From positions 168,856,302 to 168,920,301 of the forward strand of contig CM019823.1 in the NCBI GenBank assembly GCA_009763385.1: 64,000 nucleotides of DNA. Direction: 5' to 3'. The notes beneath the pieces are model-generated. The model ran no database searches. It saw only the letters and a program-made list of their open reading frames with translations, and was not told where the DNA came from. This DNA comes from Coix lacryma-jobi var. lacryma-jobi. Taxonomy: Eukaryota > Streptophyta > Magnoliopsida > Poales > Poaceae. Position 1 is the first letter of the stretch, and each line of letters begins with the position of its first letter. Below are positions 52,858 to 64,000 of the stretch, piece by piece. A program made the translations under genes and the position numbers.

Positions 52858-55800
52858 ATGCGTAGAAAATCACTCGTCACCATCATGGGTCCGAAGAGAC
52901 AGTCTGCTGCGGACAAGAAGAAGCCTAGGATCACCACCACCGGAAAGCCAAAGCACCCGAATCCTCCAACTGATGTCCTTGCCCGGAAAAAACCGGACAC
53001 CATCGTGTCGGAACTGGCATTCGTGGCGCAGCAAGGATTACTACTGGCACAACCTCTTGATGGATGGAGGGTACCGCCGATCACCGCGCTCCTGCCCCCA
53101 ACACGACGGAGATCATGATGTTCAAGTCCTTCGTGGAGCGGGGATTGGGGCTTCCTGCTTCTGATTTCCTTCGTGGCTTGCTGCATTACTATGGTTTGAC
53201 TTTGAACCATATTACTCCCAATGCAGTTCTTCATATTGCAATCTTCACTCATCTCTGTGAGGCTTTCCTGGGAATTTGTCCCAATTTTACCCTTTTCCGC
53301 TACTTCTTCTGGTTTAAGTGTCAAACCAGTGATATTCACGTCGAAGTAGTCGGAGGGGCTAGCCTCCAGGTTAGATTAGAAGTAGCTAGTCAATATATAA
53401 CTGTCGAGTTGTCAGATTCTGTAAAAGACTGGGCTGCCGGGTGGTTCTACATGGGCAACCCACCACCAGCTCTTCGTCGTCACGATGGATGGCCGCCGCA
53501 GAAGTGTCATGAATGGAAAGAAAAGATCACTGCTGATAGATTAGAGGCTATGCGACCTCTTATTGATTCTATAGAGGCATTAAAACTCGACGGCCTGACC
53601 GGGTACTCAGTCGTCCAAGATTTTGTTGCGCGGCACATCCATCCTCTCCAACAGTGATCCAATTTCGGCTTCGAGTACCTGGGTAAGGATGACCCGGGTC
53701 GCCACGCTGTCGAGCAGTTGGCAGACTGCGAAGTTCTATGGAGAGTGAACCGGCTGCTTAAGAGCCGTGAACACTTAGCTCCAGTGATGGCGACATTCTC
53801 CGCCATTAACCCTCCTCCTCAGGTGAGTAATTAATTTGTCATGTCATCGAGGTTCTGAATAGATATCCTTCTGACTAAATGCTCTTTTTCCTATAGGGTC
53901 AGGGGAGAGATGACAATGATTGTCCTCCCCTGCCTCCGGCGACTGAAGAAGGTGGAGGCATAGTTTTGGAGGGTCCTATCCGAAGTGAGGATCTTCCCAA
54001 TAAACCAAGCTCTCCTGAAGATCTTGACTGGCTTGACACAGATTCAACTGACTCTGATGTCATGCTTATAGATCCGGAGGCTGAAGGTAGCCGGAAGAGG
54101 TCGCCGACTTCACAGCCAGAAGCTGGAGGACCCATCCTTAAGAAGGCTCGCACTAGTAATCGTCGTGCTTGTCGAAAAGTTATTTTATCACAAGAGTTGT
54201 CTGATAAGCACTATAAGCTGGGTGCTCCTAGTAAGGGAAAACCCGAGTACTTTGTAGTCCTTTTGAGTGTTGATGATCTCTTGTCTTATATATGTCGCTG
54301 TATCAGATGCTGGGATGACTCAAGGGACTTCAAGCAGCGTGATGTCTGAAGAAACTCTGGCTTCGGACCCGCTTCTGAAACAGCCTCTCTTGAAGCTGCC
54401 GAAGCCACTGTAGCTCGTGAAGTAAGTTTTCAGCTTTTGTAGATTGTTCACAGATTTCTGATACTAACATAAGTACTTGTCTGTTTTGTAGGAAAGCAAA
54501 GCCAGGTGCAATGACCTCGAGTGTCGTTCCTGATCCTCAGGCGGTAGAGGAGTCGAAGCCGCTAGCCAGGGATGACTCCAGCGTGCCGCCAACATTTAGT
54601 CAGGTAGATCCGCTGCCTGGCTCCTCTCCGTCCAAGTCTCAGGCCGATGCGGCTCCTGATGCAGATGCTCTCCCATTGCCTCAGGTTGGTTGGCCGTTCT
54701 CCATCTTTCATTCTCCTGCTCAGCTGGAGTTTGACCGAGTGTGGAATGACTGGTTTTTTCGTACACGACAGCCGGGCGAACCTACCCTGGACATGGTCCT
54801 AACGGACATTCATACAGAGGCTTCAGCTCGTGAACCGGGAGGATCTTTAGATGTGCCCGAGTCCTCGCGCCAAGGAGCGACTCTTGATGTGTCTGGGTAT
54901 AACCAGGACCTTACCCGGCTGAAGGAGCTGAGTGAGCAGGTGAAGGCTCCTGTTGAAGCTCTTCTCCAGTTTGTTGAGGTACGATTCGTAATCTCTTCAT
55001 TTTGTGTTGTAGACTCATCCGAGTACTCACAATATTATTGTGCTATAGGCCTTTGACTTCAAGGTTAAGGACCAGGTTACCCGGATTCGCCAGGAGATGT
55101 CCCGTGAGAATCAAGAGCTCCGGGACTACATTGCCCAGGACCAAATCAGTCAAAAGGTAGCCACCCAGCTTCTGCATAACCGCATCAATGAACTCCAAGG
55201 CAACCTTAAGGAGGTAGTCGCAGAACGCGATGCTGCAAATGACCGTGAGGTTGGGCTGATAGCTAAAGCCGCCTCTATGGAGCAGAAGATGAAGGATCTG
55301 AAGAAAAGTTCCAAAAAGCAGCTTGAAGGTATGCTTGAAGATTCCTTGCCAGTCTGTTCCATAGTATTAGTCTGATTGTACGATAACCGACTAGTATTTA
55401 TGCAGAGGCGAATGGGCTGGTTTTTGGATGGCAAAACGCGTTCAACCGGAAGGAGGCGGAGCTTGAGGCGGTATTTGCTAATGAGCAAAATACTCTTTAG
55501 GAAGCCAAATTGATGCGTGAGGGTGCTGACCGGGACCTTCTGCAGGCTTTGAAGTCTACAAAGGAGTCGCAAGATTCCCTGAAGGCTTTAGAACAAGCTG
55601 TCGAGCCCCTCCTCAATATGATTCCGGTGCCAGCAGGAGTCGAGGAGACATTGATTGAGTGGGCCAAGGCCACCCGGGCGGCTGTCTCAATACATTAAAG
55701 ATATGTCGATCTCCGTGGTGCAGGGTCTGATGGCAACGCTGCAGCTGCATCTGCCGTCCTTTGACCTGTCCGCTCTAATGACCCTCCCTGATGCCAAAGG

Positions 55801-55882
55801 CGACGAGGACCTTGCAGCAATGCAAGAGGAGGTGAAGACCACTGCGGAGGAGTACTCGCAGATCTTAGATCTTGTAGAGTAG
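52858..55882 (+). pseudogene. Antisense accessory gene of the Tat element (putative gypsy type transposon domain)
   Basis: Lies opposite to gag-pol. From ATG at 52858 a basic N-terminus (GPKRQSAADKKKPR) leads, after a frame change near 53090, to ASDFLRGLLHYYGLTLNHIT and VLHIAIFTHLCEAFLGI, typical of the plant family named putative gypsy type transposon (PF04195). Later exons encode an acidic segment (DLDWLDTDSTDSDVM), a basic patch and a long coiled coil (about 55049-55700). Introns with GT-AG ends fit at 53823-53896, 54422-54491, 54979-55048 and 55329-55405. Stops at 53655-53657 and near 55500, and a frame change near 55690, break it. Antisense accessory genes are known in this lineage; function unknown. 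Confidence 0.75.
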
Positions 55883-56649
55883 TCTAGACTCCTTAGTCTT
55901 TGCAGCTTGTATCTCCTGAAAACAATTATTATGAAATATCAAAGGTATTGGTTACTTCTGAATCTCATAGACTTCATATGCGATCAACTCCATGTTTGCG
56001 GGAAATTTCTGCGGCAATGGGTTGAGTTTAATGTGGATGTATGACCAGACGTCTAATTAGACGAGTCTATCCGAGTGCTCTCTTAGCACTTTGGTGTGGG
56101 TCGTATGGCTTCGTTTCTCTAGCGATTGTATAGAGAACGTAGTCCTGCCCGGGTACTACTCTTAGTACCCTTGTTCAAGGGATAATTCCGATCAGACACC
56201 TCTTGAAGGACCGTAACATTGGTTCCTTCGGGGTGGATCGTATCCTCTTGGGGATCGCAGCTTGGGTGCGAAGTTAGGTGGACCTCTGTCCAGGAGGTAT
56301 GTAATAGGGTGAGTACTGTCCCGCCTTGTTACGCCTTATAGGAACTACTCTCCACTATGGTGGATTCCATATTCGCTATAGGCTGATAGCCGGGTGTTTA
56401 GCCGTACTACCTTGAGTTGTATTGAGCTCGAGGCTCGTAACTCAAGTATGGTTACTGCTGAACCAAATTCATCTGAGTAATAGTAGTCGGTGGTGAGCCC
56501 TGCTATTGCGGGGACTCTTATGCGACTGAATAGTCGAAAAGAGGTATAGGAAAAAGTCTGGATAATTTGCAAAGTTCTTATTTCTGATGAACTCCAAACT
56601 TTATTAATATCCGACTAATAAATACAATTGCCCTGAGTCGAAATTGTCC
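55883..56649. other. Spacer between antisense gene and pol
   Basis: No coding sequence. The antisense gene and pol converge here, so terminators for both directions are expected, but none can be pinpointed. Confidence 0.45.
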
Positions 56650-59600
56650 TCAAGTATGGAATTTCTTCAAGTGCTCAATATTCCATGAATTTGGCAATGG
56701 AGATCCATCTTCAGTGACTAGCTCAAAGGACCCGGGTCTTGTTACTTTGGATACAATATAGGGACCTTCCCATGGACTCATAAGCTTGTGGCGTCCTGTA
56801 GTGTTCTGAATTTTCTTCAACACCATATCGCCTATTTGAAAGGTGCGGTGATGGACGTTTTTATCGTAGTCGCGCCTCATCCCTTGAAGGTACCTTGGTG
56901 ACTGGAAGAGTGCGGTTAGTCGGGCTTCTTCAAGACTGTCGACCTCTAACCGCCTGGTGTCATCAGCTTCGCCTTCGTTGTAGTGCTCTGTTCTTGGGGA
57001 GTTCCAGATTAAATCAGCCGGGAGGATTGCTTCAGTGCCATATACCAGAAAGAAAGGAGTGTGGCCTGTTGTCCGACTTTGTTGTGTCCGTAGTCCCCAG
57101 ACTACTTTAGGCAACTCTTCAACCCATTTTCCGCCATGATCCTTTAGGAGGTCAAAAAGCCTTGGTTTTAGTCCAGCGAGAATCAGGGCGTTTGCTCGTT
57201 CAACTTGGCCGTTGGACTGTGGGTGAGCTATTGATGCGTAGTCTATCTTGATTCCGCAGTTACTGGCCCATGACTTGAATTCGATAGCCGTAAAGGGGGA
57301 CCCAAGATCAGTAATGATTCTGTGCGGCATTCTGAAGCGGTGAAAGATGCTCTGCATGAATTGAACTGACTTGGATGCATTGAATTTGACCAAGGGCATG
57401 TACTCAATCCATTTTGTGAACTTGTCGATTGCGACGTAGATGTACTCGAATCCACCTGGAGCATGCTTAAGAGGACCCACCATGTCAAGTCCCTAGCATG
57501 AGAAAGGCTAGGATGTAGGAATACAGATCAACTCATGTGCAGGTACATGCTGCTGCTTGGCAAAGAACTGGCACGATTGACAGCGATGGACTAAGTCTTC
57601 TGCGTCTTTCAGGGCTGAGGGCCAATAGTACCCTGATCTGAAGATTTTTCCAACTAGAGTCCTTGAAGCTGCGTGGTTACCGCAACACCCAGAGTGAACT
57701 TCATTTAGGATTTCCCTGCCTTCTTCTGGTGAAATGCACTTGAGGAGGACTCCTGATGAAGCTCCGCGTTGAAACAGCCTGTCCCCGACTAAGACATAGT
57801 TTTTTCTATGTCTGGTGACTTGCTCTGCGGCAGTTTTGTCAATTGGTAGTTTATGTTCTTTGAAATAGTCAATGAACACCTGCGTCCAGTCGGGTGCTAG
57901 GCATAAGACCTGGGGGGAGGGTGCTGGTTCAATCTCTTCCTTCTCTTGTATTGAAGGTTTGGGTAACTCATGCACGAAGGTAACACTGGGAACTTGTGCC
58001 CTATCGGAGCCCAATTTTGCTAGTATATCTGCTGCCATGTTGAGGTCCCGAGTAATATGAATGAGCTCGAGTCCTGAAAAGTGTTTTTCCATCTTGCGGA
58101 CCTTAGCACAATAGGCATTCATTGTTTCCTTGGTGCAGTCCCAATCTTTATTGACTTGGTGAATTACTACGGAAGAATCGCCATAGACTAGGAGTCGCCT
58201 GATGCCCAGTGTGACTGCTAGCTTAAGTCCATGGAGTAGCGCCTCATATTCTGCTTCGTTGTTGGTGGCTGGCCACAATATCTGCAGAACGTATTTGAGC
58301 TGCTCTCCGGCGGGTGATACTAGAAGTACTCCGGCTCCTGCTCCTCCGAGTTTTAGGGACCCGTCGAAGTACATTTTCCAGTGATCAGGAATAGCATTGT
58401 CTTGGATCTGTTGTATCTCTGTCCACTCGGCGATGAAATCTGCTAGAGCCTGTGATTTGATTGCTTTCATTGGAGTGAACTTGATGTTGAGAGCCCCCAA
58501 TTCGACTGCCCACTTAGAGATTCTGCCGGTAGTGTCACGATTGTGAAGGATTTCTCCTAAAGGAAAATCTGTGACTACCGTGATCTCATGAGCTTCGAAG
58601 TAGTGCCGTAACTTTCTTGAGGATATGAGTAATGCATAGAGCAGTTTCTGTACTTGCGGGTACCTGACCTTCGAGTCAGAGAGTACCTCGCTGATATAGT
58701 AAACTGGTCGTTGGGTGCTGTAGATGTGCTTGTCATCTTTACGCTCCACCACGATTGCTGTACTCACAACGTGTGTGGTAGATGCAATATACAACATCAT
58801 CGGTTCCCTGGGCTCGGGCGGCGTCAGTATTGGTGAATTGGTAAGGTAGCCTTTGAGTTGTTCAAAAGCCCTATCCGCTTCTTCCGTCCACTGAAATTTG
58901 TCACCAGCTTTGAGCAACTTGAAGAAAGGTAAACCCTTTTCTCCTAGCCGTGAGATAAATCTATTTAACGTAGCCATGCACCCGGTGAGCTTCTGAACGT
59001 CTCTGACGGAGGTAGGCGGCTTCATGTTGACGATAGCTGTGATCTACTTTTGACTAGCCTCGATGCCTCGATGACTAACAAGGAATCCGAGTAATTGTCC
59101 TGAGGGTACTCCGAAAACGCATTTTGTTGGATTGAGTCTCCACTGATATGCACGTAAACGGTTGAAAGTTTCCTCTACGTCTGATATCAGGGTAGTCAGA
59201 TCCTTTGTCTTTATGACTACATCATCAACATAAGCTTCTGCATTGCGACCAATCTGATCACCCAGGCAATCTTGGATGGCACGTTGATAAGTGGCCCCCG
59301 CATTTTTTAACCCAAAGGACATGGTTTTATAACAGTAGGCGCCGAAAGGAGTTATAAACGATGTCTTGGGTTGGTCTTCTTCCTTGAGGGCGATCTGATG
59401 GTACCCAGAATAGCAATCCAAAAAGGATAAAAGATCGGAGCCTGCGGTGGCGTCAACTATTTGATCTATCCTTGGTAATCCGAAAGGATCTTTTGGACAG
59501 TGTTTGTTGAGGTCTGTGTAGTCGACACACATGCGCCACTCGGTGGAGTTCTTTTTCTTGACTAGCACTGGGCTAGCTAACCACTCGGGGTGGAGGATTT

Positions 59601-62600
59601 CTCTGATGAATCCAGCTGCGAGTAGTTTGGCTATTTCCTTCTTGATTGCCTCTTTTTTCTCTGGTGAAAATCGTCGTAGTCTTTGCTTGATAGGTCTGGA
59701 CCCTTCTTTTAATTCCAGTTTGTGCTAAGCCAAGTTCCTTGGGACTCCCGGCATGTCAGCCGGTTTCCAAGCAAATATATCTCTGTTTGCTCTAAGAAAC
59801 TTGGTGAGCGCGAATTCCTATTCTTCAGATAGGTGACCGATGATCACTGCCGTCTTGGAGGAGTCACCGGTTTCTAGGTCAATATGTTTTGTAGAGACTG
59901 CTGTTGATGGTTGGATAGTACCCGCCTTCTTGGTTGGGATTTCTGAATCTCCAGGCTTGGTATTATGCACCATCTGAGCGAGTTCTTGTAACTCCCGGGT
60001 GAGTTGAGCTTTTTCAGCGATTTGGACAGCCTCTGTGTCACAATCAAATGATCGCTTCAAGTCACCTCTGAAAGTTAGGATTCCTTTAGGACCCGACATC
60101 TTCAGGAGAAGGTACGGGTAGTGAGGTACTGCCATAAACTTGGCGATGGCTGGTCGTCCAAATATGGCTTGGTAAGATGACTCAAAGTCGGCAACCTCGA
60201 AACTGATGTACTCAGTCCGATAGTTGATCCAAGTTCCAAAAGTTACGGGTAGTATGATTCTTCCGAGTGGTACAGCCGCCTTTCCGGGTACTATGCCGTA
60301 GAAGGGGGCACTTGACGGTGTGAGCTGTGTTGCGAGATCCAGATTCATCTTGCGTAGGGTGCTTGCGAAAATGACGTTAAGTCCTGCCCCTCCGTCGATG
60401 AGTACTCTGCTCAGTGTAAACCCAGCGACCGTGGGATCCAGGACTAGCGGATAGTGCCCTGCGTTGGAGACGCTGGTCCATTGGTCTGCTCAGGAGAAGC
60501 TGATTGGGTGCTCCGACCAGTCAAGGTACCTGAGAGTCGCTGGTTCTGTAGACATGATCTCCCGTAGTGAAAGCTTCTGGAGCCTCTTGCTGTCACTGGT
60601 AGTTACTCCCCCAAAGATGACATTGATAGTCCCTTTGGGGTGTTGGAAACCACCGGTGTCTTGCGGAGGGTCCTCAGTTGTCTTCTTGCCTTTATCTTTC
60701 TTGTTTTTGTTGAAGTCAGAGTTTAGGCCTCGCTCCTTGAGCTGTCGACAGTGCCTTGCCTGATGTCCGGCTTTTGGGTGAAAAGGGCACGGTCCGTCGA
60801 GTAAGTCATCAAAGGTGAATGACTTGTTTTCCTTCTTTTGAGGCTCCATGGCAGCAACATTATTGTCTCCTGCCCTTTTCTGGGTGTTTTGCTGTGGTGC
60901 CTGGTTGCCTCTCTGGTTGTTCCCTCGATCACCCTGCGTGTTTCAATCGGGGAAACGCTCCTGTGTACGTTCTTCTGTCGCCATCATGGAGTTTACGACC
61001 CGATGGAACTCGTCAGCGGTGGTCGGGTCCTGTTTGATGAAATCTTTGTAATTGTACCTTTCGCAAATGCGATTGCCAAATAGGTCAATTACTTATCTGT
61101 CTGTGATGTCGGATACTATAGAGCGGATCTCTGAGAAGCGCCTATAGTATTCCCGCATTGATTCGTTCTTCTGCTGCTTACAGGTTCTAAGTTTAGTCCG
61201 GGGATCTGATCTCTCTGGGACACCCACAAAGTTTTCGATGAAGATACGATGGAGTTGTTCCCAGGAGTCGATGGACTCTGATTTGAGCCTGTCGAACCAA
61301 GCAAGCGACATTGTTTTCATAGCCATTGGGAGATAGAGTGCTTTGATGTCGTTGCTTCCGCCGGCCAGCTCAACTGCTTGAGCATACAGCCTGAGCCATC
61401 GCTTAGGTTCTGTCTTCCCGTTGTACTTTGAATAGTTCCCGAGTTTGAATTTTCGCGGGAACGAGACTGCTCGGAGCCTTTGGAAGAAACAGGGGAAGCG
61501 ATCGACTGCGTCTGATGCTATGGCTGCGATTCCTCTGTATGAAGATTCAGCTCCTCCCTCGGCTTGATCAGGTACTCGGTGGCCTAGACGACTCCTTGCT
61601 GGGACTCGACCGAGTCGCTCCTGAACAGGCCGCCTCTGGCTCGGGTGGGATGAAGCTTGCTCATCAGCTAGGGACTCAAGATTCCATCCTCGGAGTTGAA
61701 GTGCGGTCGTCTGAAGCATGACTAACCGTCGTTCTTCGTCGGGGGTGAGGTTGGCCTTGGCCCCCATCTCTGTGGCTAGAGCCAGGATGTTTTGGTACGG
61801 ATTCTGGAAGACTTTATGGCCGACAACCCTCATAAACTCAGGTTCGAGGTTACGGGAGCAATCGGCTCGTTGACGATTGTACTCGTTCTGTGACTGATGC
61901 TCCTGGTCACGTTGAGTGCGAGCTCGATTTTCCGCGTCTTCCTCTAGACGCACCCGGGTATTGTACTCCTCGAGTCGTGCGTTGTAACGGTCTACGGCTT
62001 CCTTGCGATGTGTTGCTCGCCTTCTGCGAGCTTCTTTAGCTTGATCCCTCCTGATTCTCACAGCCTTTATTGACTCGGTTTCTGCGGGCCCTTCTGGGTC
62101 GTTATCAGATATCATACTCAGAGTTTCATCATCCTGGAAGACATCTGGGGGGGTTGGAGGTCGTATAGATGACTGGTGCCCCGCCATGAAGACTTCACGA
62201 GTGTAGCCTTGGTTTGATGATCCTGGCGTAACCGATTCCATAGTAGAGGTGCCGGAGATTAGTTCTGTTGAGGTGCCGTGTTCCTCAAAGGGGAGCTGAT
62301 GTCCGTGTTGATATGGGAGCTGCTGATCGATTGTGCCAACCAGCTTGGCCGGAGCTGGCTGTATTGGCCAATGGACGATGTTTCCCTCCTTTGTAGAGCT
62401 GAAGACGAGTCCTTGCTGAGCTCCCGTCAAAGGTATCTCTTGATACTCTTTGAATCTTGAGACAGTTAGGTCTTGGAGGTTTCGAGCTAAATTCCGTAGC
62501 TCGAAGGTGATGCCATGTCTGATCTCCGAGTCCTTTTCGTTCTCAAAGGTTGAGTTCGAGTAGGAGTCGGGTGCTTCAGGTTGGTTCTCGGAATCTCGTG

Positions 62601-62760
62601 GATCTTGGACTGCAAGATTTGCTAGTTCCTGGGTGAGATCATCCATCTTTGGTGTGGCTTGCAATTCTGGATCAGTGTGAAGTTGTTGGTGCAGCTTTCC
62701 TTGCTCATCTGTGATGCAAGTCCATGAACCAAAAACGAAAATTGATCCCACCGAGAACAT
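56650..62760 (-). pseudogene. Tat gag-pol, single frame with eight stop codons
   Basis: Read on the minus strand from ATG at 62760. The Gag domain is near 61450-61100 (LGNYSKYNGKTEPKRWL), a CHC-type segment near 60800 (CPFHPKAGHQARHC) and protease at about 60400 with LIDGGAGLN. RT follows at 59815-59044 (MCVDYTDLN, AYVDDVVIKT), then RT-linked RNase H, and a second RNase H (MYFDGSLKLGG, NNEAEYEALL) near 58380-58000. The zinc-binding HSGCCGNH is near 57690 and the integrase core (YVAIDKFTKW, TDLGSPF, SNGQVERAN) at 57480-57150. The whole 6.1 kb stays in one frame; it is broken only by stops at 61093, 60943, 60490, 59818, 59725, 59044, 57508 and 57493. Confidence 0.9.
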
Positions 62761-62804
62761 GTTGTCGTGGTTCGCCGAGCTCTTGGTCGTCGAATCGCCG
62801 AGAA

Positions 62805-62822
62805 CCCCTACCTGGCGCGCCA
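62805..62822 (-). other. Primer binding site of the Tat element
   Basis: On the minus strand TGGCGCGCCAGGTAGGGG follows the 5' LTR after a two-base spacer. Identical to the site at 8587-8604. Confidence 0.85.
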
Positions 62823-62824
62823 GC

Positions 62825-63258
62825 TGTCGGTGTTTGTTAACCGACAACTCGTCTTGAGTAATCTCAGACGATTTGTTCGGTGGGGATCGGCGTTCGTAGA
62901 ACTCGACGAGTACGCAGGGACAGCGATTTATACTGGTTCAGGCCGCTAAATAGCGTAATACCTTACGTCCAGTGTGGCGTTGTGCCTTGTGTATGATTAT
63001 GATTCAATGTTCGATGATAGAAGCCCGCGCCTGCTTTCCCTTATATATCCGGGTGAAGCATTGCACAGACCGAGTCCTAGTCGGTTACAACAGAGGATTC
63101 CTATTCTAATTACAAGACTTCCCTTAAGAACTCGACTAAGTTACAGTGAGAGTCCTAATCCAAGTACGCTTCGTATCAAGTCTTCGGATCTCTCATGCCG
63201 TCCGGGATTAGTCGGAGAGATCATCTTCTGATGATATCTCTGACATCCTGGTCCGTCA
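62825..63258 (-). repeat. 5' LTR of the minus-strand Tat element
   Basis: On the minus strand it starts TGACGGACC and ends CCGACA, 434 bp, followed on the inner side by the primer binding site. It is the intact partner of 50884-51313. Confidence 0.93.
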
Positions 63259-63263
63259 CCTCC

Positions 63264-64000
63264 TTCCTGTGTTGCTCGTTGTTGAAACTCTTACGTCAAT
63301 TACTAAGAACAGGGGTTTAGCCTATTCTCGGTAGCAACGTTAGAAATGATTAACAATAATTCTTAGCGACACTAATAATGTGGCGCTAGAGCGGTTGAAT
63401 ACTAATGCCTTGTGGGGTTGTCGGTCCTGACACTAGCAACAGACCAGACATGAGTGTTTGCAAAGATCAAGGGATTCTGCAAGCGCACAGAACTATCATG
63501 TGTAGCACTTCATCTGGGAGTAACCAGGTGTTGAATTTATATTTTCCCAAGAAAAGGCTAGGTGGTGTAAAGATCGAGTTAGAAGAGGCAAGAAGTAATT
63601 TAGGAAAGGTGAGAAGGGATGAATGCCTAGCAAGAACGGGGTTGTCACTGTGGCGGAACCGTCCTGATTATAAGAGCTGAAGTACCATCTTAGCCAAATC
63701 CGTCTAACATCGACTCATACTTGAACCCATATAACCCCGGTAGTCCGGAAATCTCGAAGGATTTCAAACATCATGCAACATACTGGATCGCATTGTTCAA
63801 GTATTACATTCGTAAGGATACATCACAGATAAACGAAACCGAATTTAAATATCAGAGTGCAGAAATAAAGAGTTATTACAACACTGAGTTTTTAAAGTGC
63901 GGAAGCTTAAATAAGTTTTGAAGCACAACCACCACGCACGTGGTCCAAATAAAACATTGTCTGATAACTGAAGTCAACTCAACTCACTCCTCCTTTTTCA
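63264..64000 (-). other. Flank with a fragment of another gypsy LTR
   Basis: No protein domain is seen. Bases 63737-63769 (CCCGGTAGTCCGGAAATC and on to TTTCAAA) match, in reverse complement, a 33-base stretch near the end of the Tekay LTRs (39228-39260 and 50759-50791). Much of this flank is therefore probably the LTR of a related gypsy family on the minus strand, running off the window. Confidence 0.55.

Larger units (their letters stand above)
50884..63258 (-). mobile_element. Complete Ty3/gypsy element, Tat lineage, minus strand
   Basis: A 12.4-kb element with 430-434 bp LTRs and identical 5-bp target duplications CCTCC (50879-50883 and 63259-63263). On the minus strand: 5' LTR, primer binding site, gag, protease, RT, two RNase H domains, integrase, then a long spacer carrying an antisense gene, then the 3' LTR. 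The second RNase H domain (MYFDGSLKLGGAGAG) is diagnostic of Tat. It shares its primer binding site with the element at 7354. Confidence 0.93.

Overview
This is plant nuclear DNA from a grass (Poaceae), most likely a panicoid such as a sorghum, sugarcane or Miscanthus relative. That is an inference from the repeat families: CACTA elements with TTTAGTCCCGG and TTTGCCGAGTG subterminal repeats, Stowaway and TAA-flanked Tourist MITEs, Tat and Tekay gypsy elements, and a SIRE/Maximus-type copia. No intact protein-coding host gene is visible. Nearly every long open frame belongs to a transposable element, and most are broken.

Layout. 1-7050 is the only stretch resembling low-copy host DNA. It holds a complete 563-bp non-autonomous CACTA carrying a tRNA-like sequence, a MIR171 microRNA hairpin on the minus strand (2440-2572), a 37-C homopolymer, two head-to-head Tourist MITEs and several Stowaway MITEs. 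7052-7353 is a CACTA terminus interrupted by a Tat-lineage gypsy (7354-13415), which runs into a 500-N scaffold gap. From 13916 to 22636 lies the 3' part of a SIRE-type copia with its 3' LTR. 22637-31409 is a decayed CACTA region with two tandem copies of a telomere-like array plus a plant transposase gene, followed by exons for a Ulp1/C48 cysteine protease domain and the right CACTA terminus at 31409. Immediately after that terminus is a short open tail that looks like the last exon of a host membrane-protein gene. 32849-34290 is part of another CACTA.

35166-50877 is a complete Tekay/Del-type chromovirus (gypsy) with 4.2 and 5.0 kb LTRs and CCCTC target duplications. 50884-63258 is a complete minus-strand Tat-type gypsy with 0.43 kb LTRs and CCTCC target duplications, inserted at essentially the same site. 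63264-64000 carries part of a further gypsy LTR.

Main point of interest. The Tekay element has an extra reading frame between its primer binding site and gag (40129-41157). Its first 14 residues nearly copy the histone H3 tail, including the K4 and K9 contexts, and it continues with a coiled-coil-rich body and an acidic C-terminus. The same element encodes a C-terminal chromodomain, the fold that in related proteins reads methylated H3 tails. A self-encoded H3-tail mimic beside a chromodomain integrase would be a coherent and, as far as I know, undescribed arrangement. The copy here is disabled by a stop codon. The minus-strand Tat element separately carries a multi-exon antisense gene between pol and its 3' LTR.
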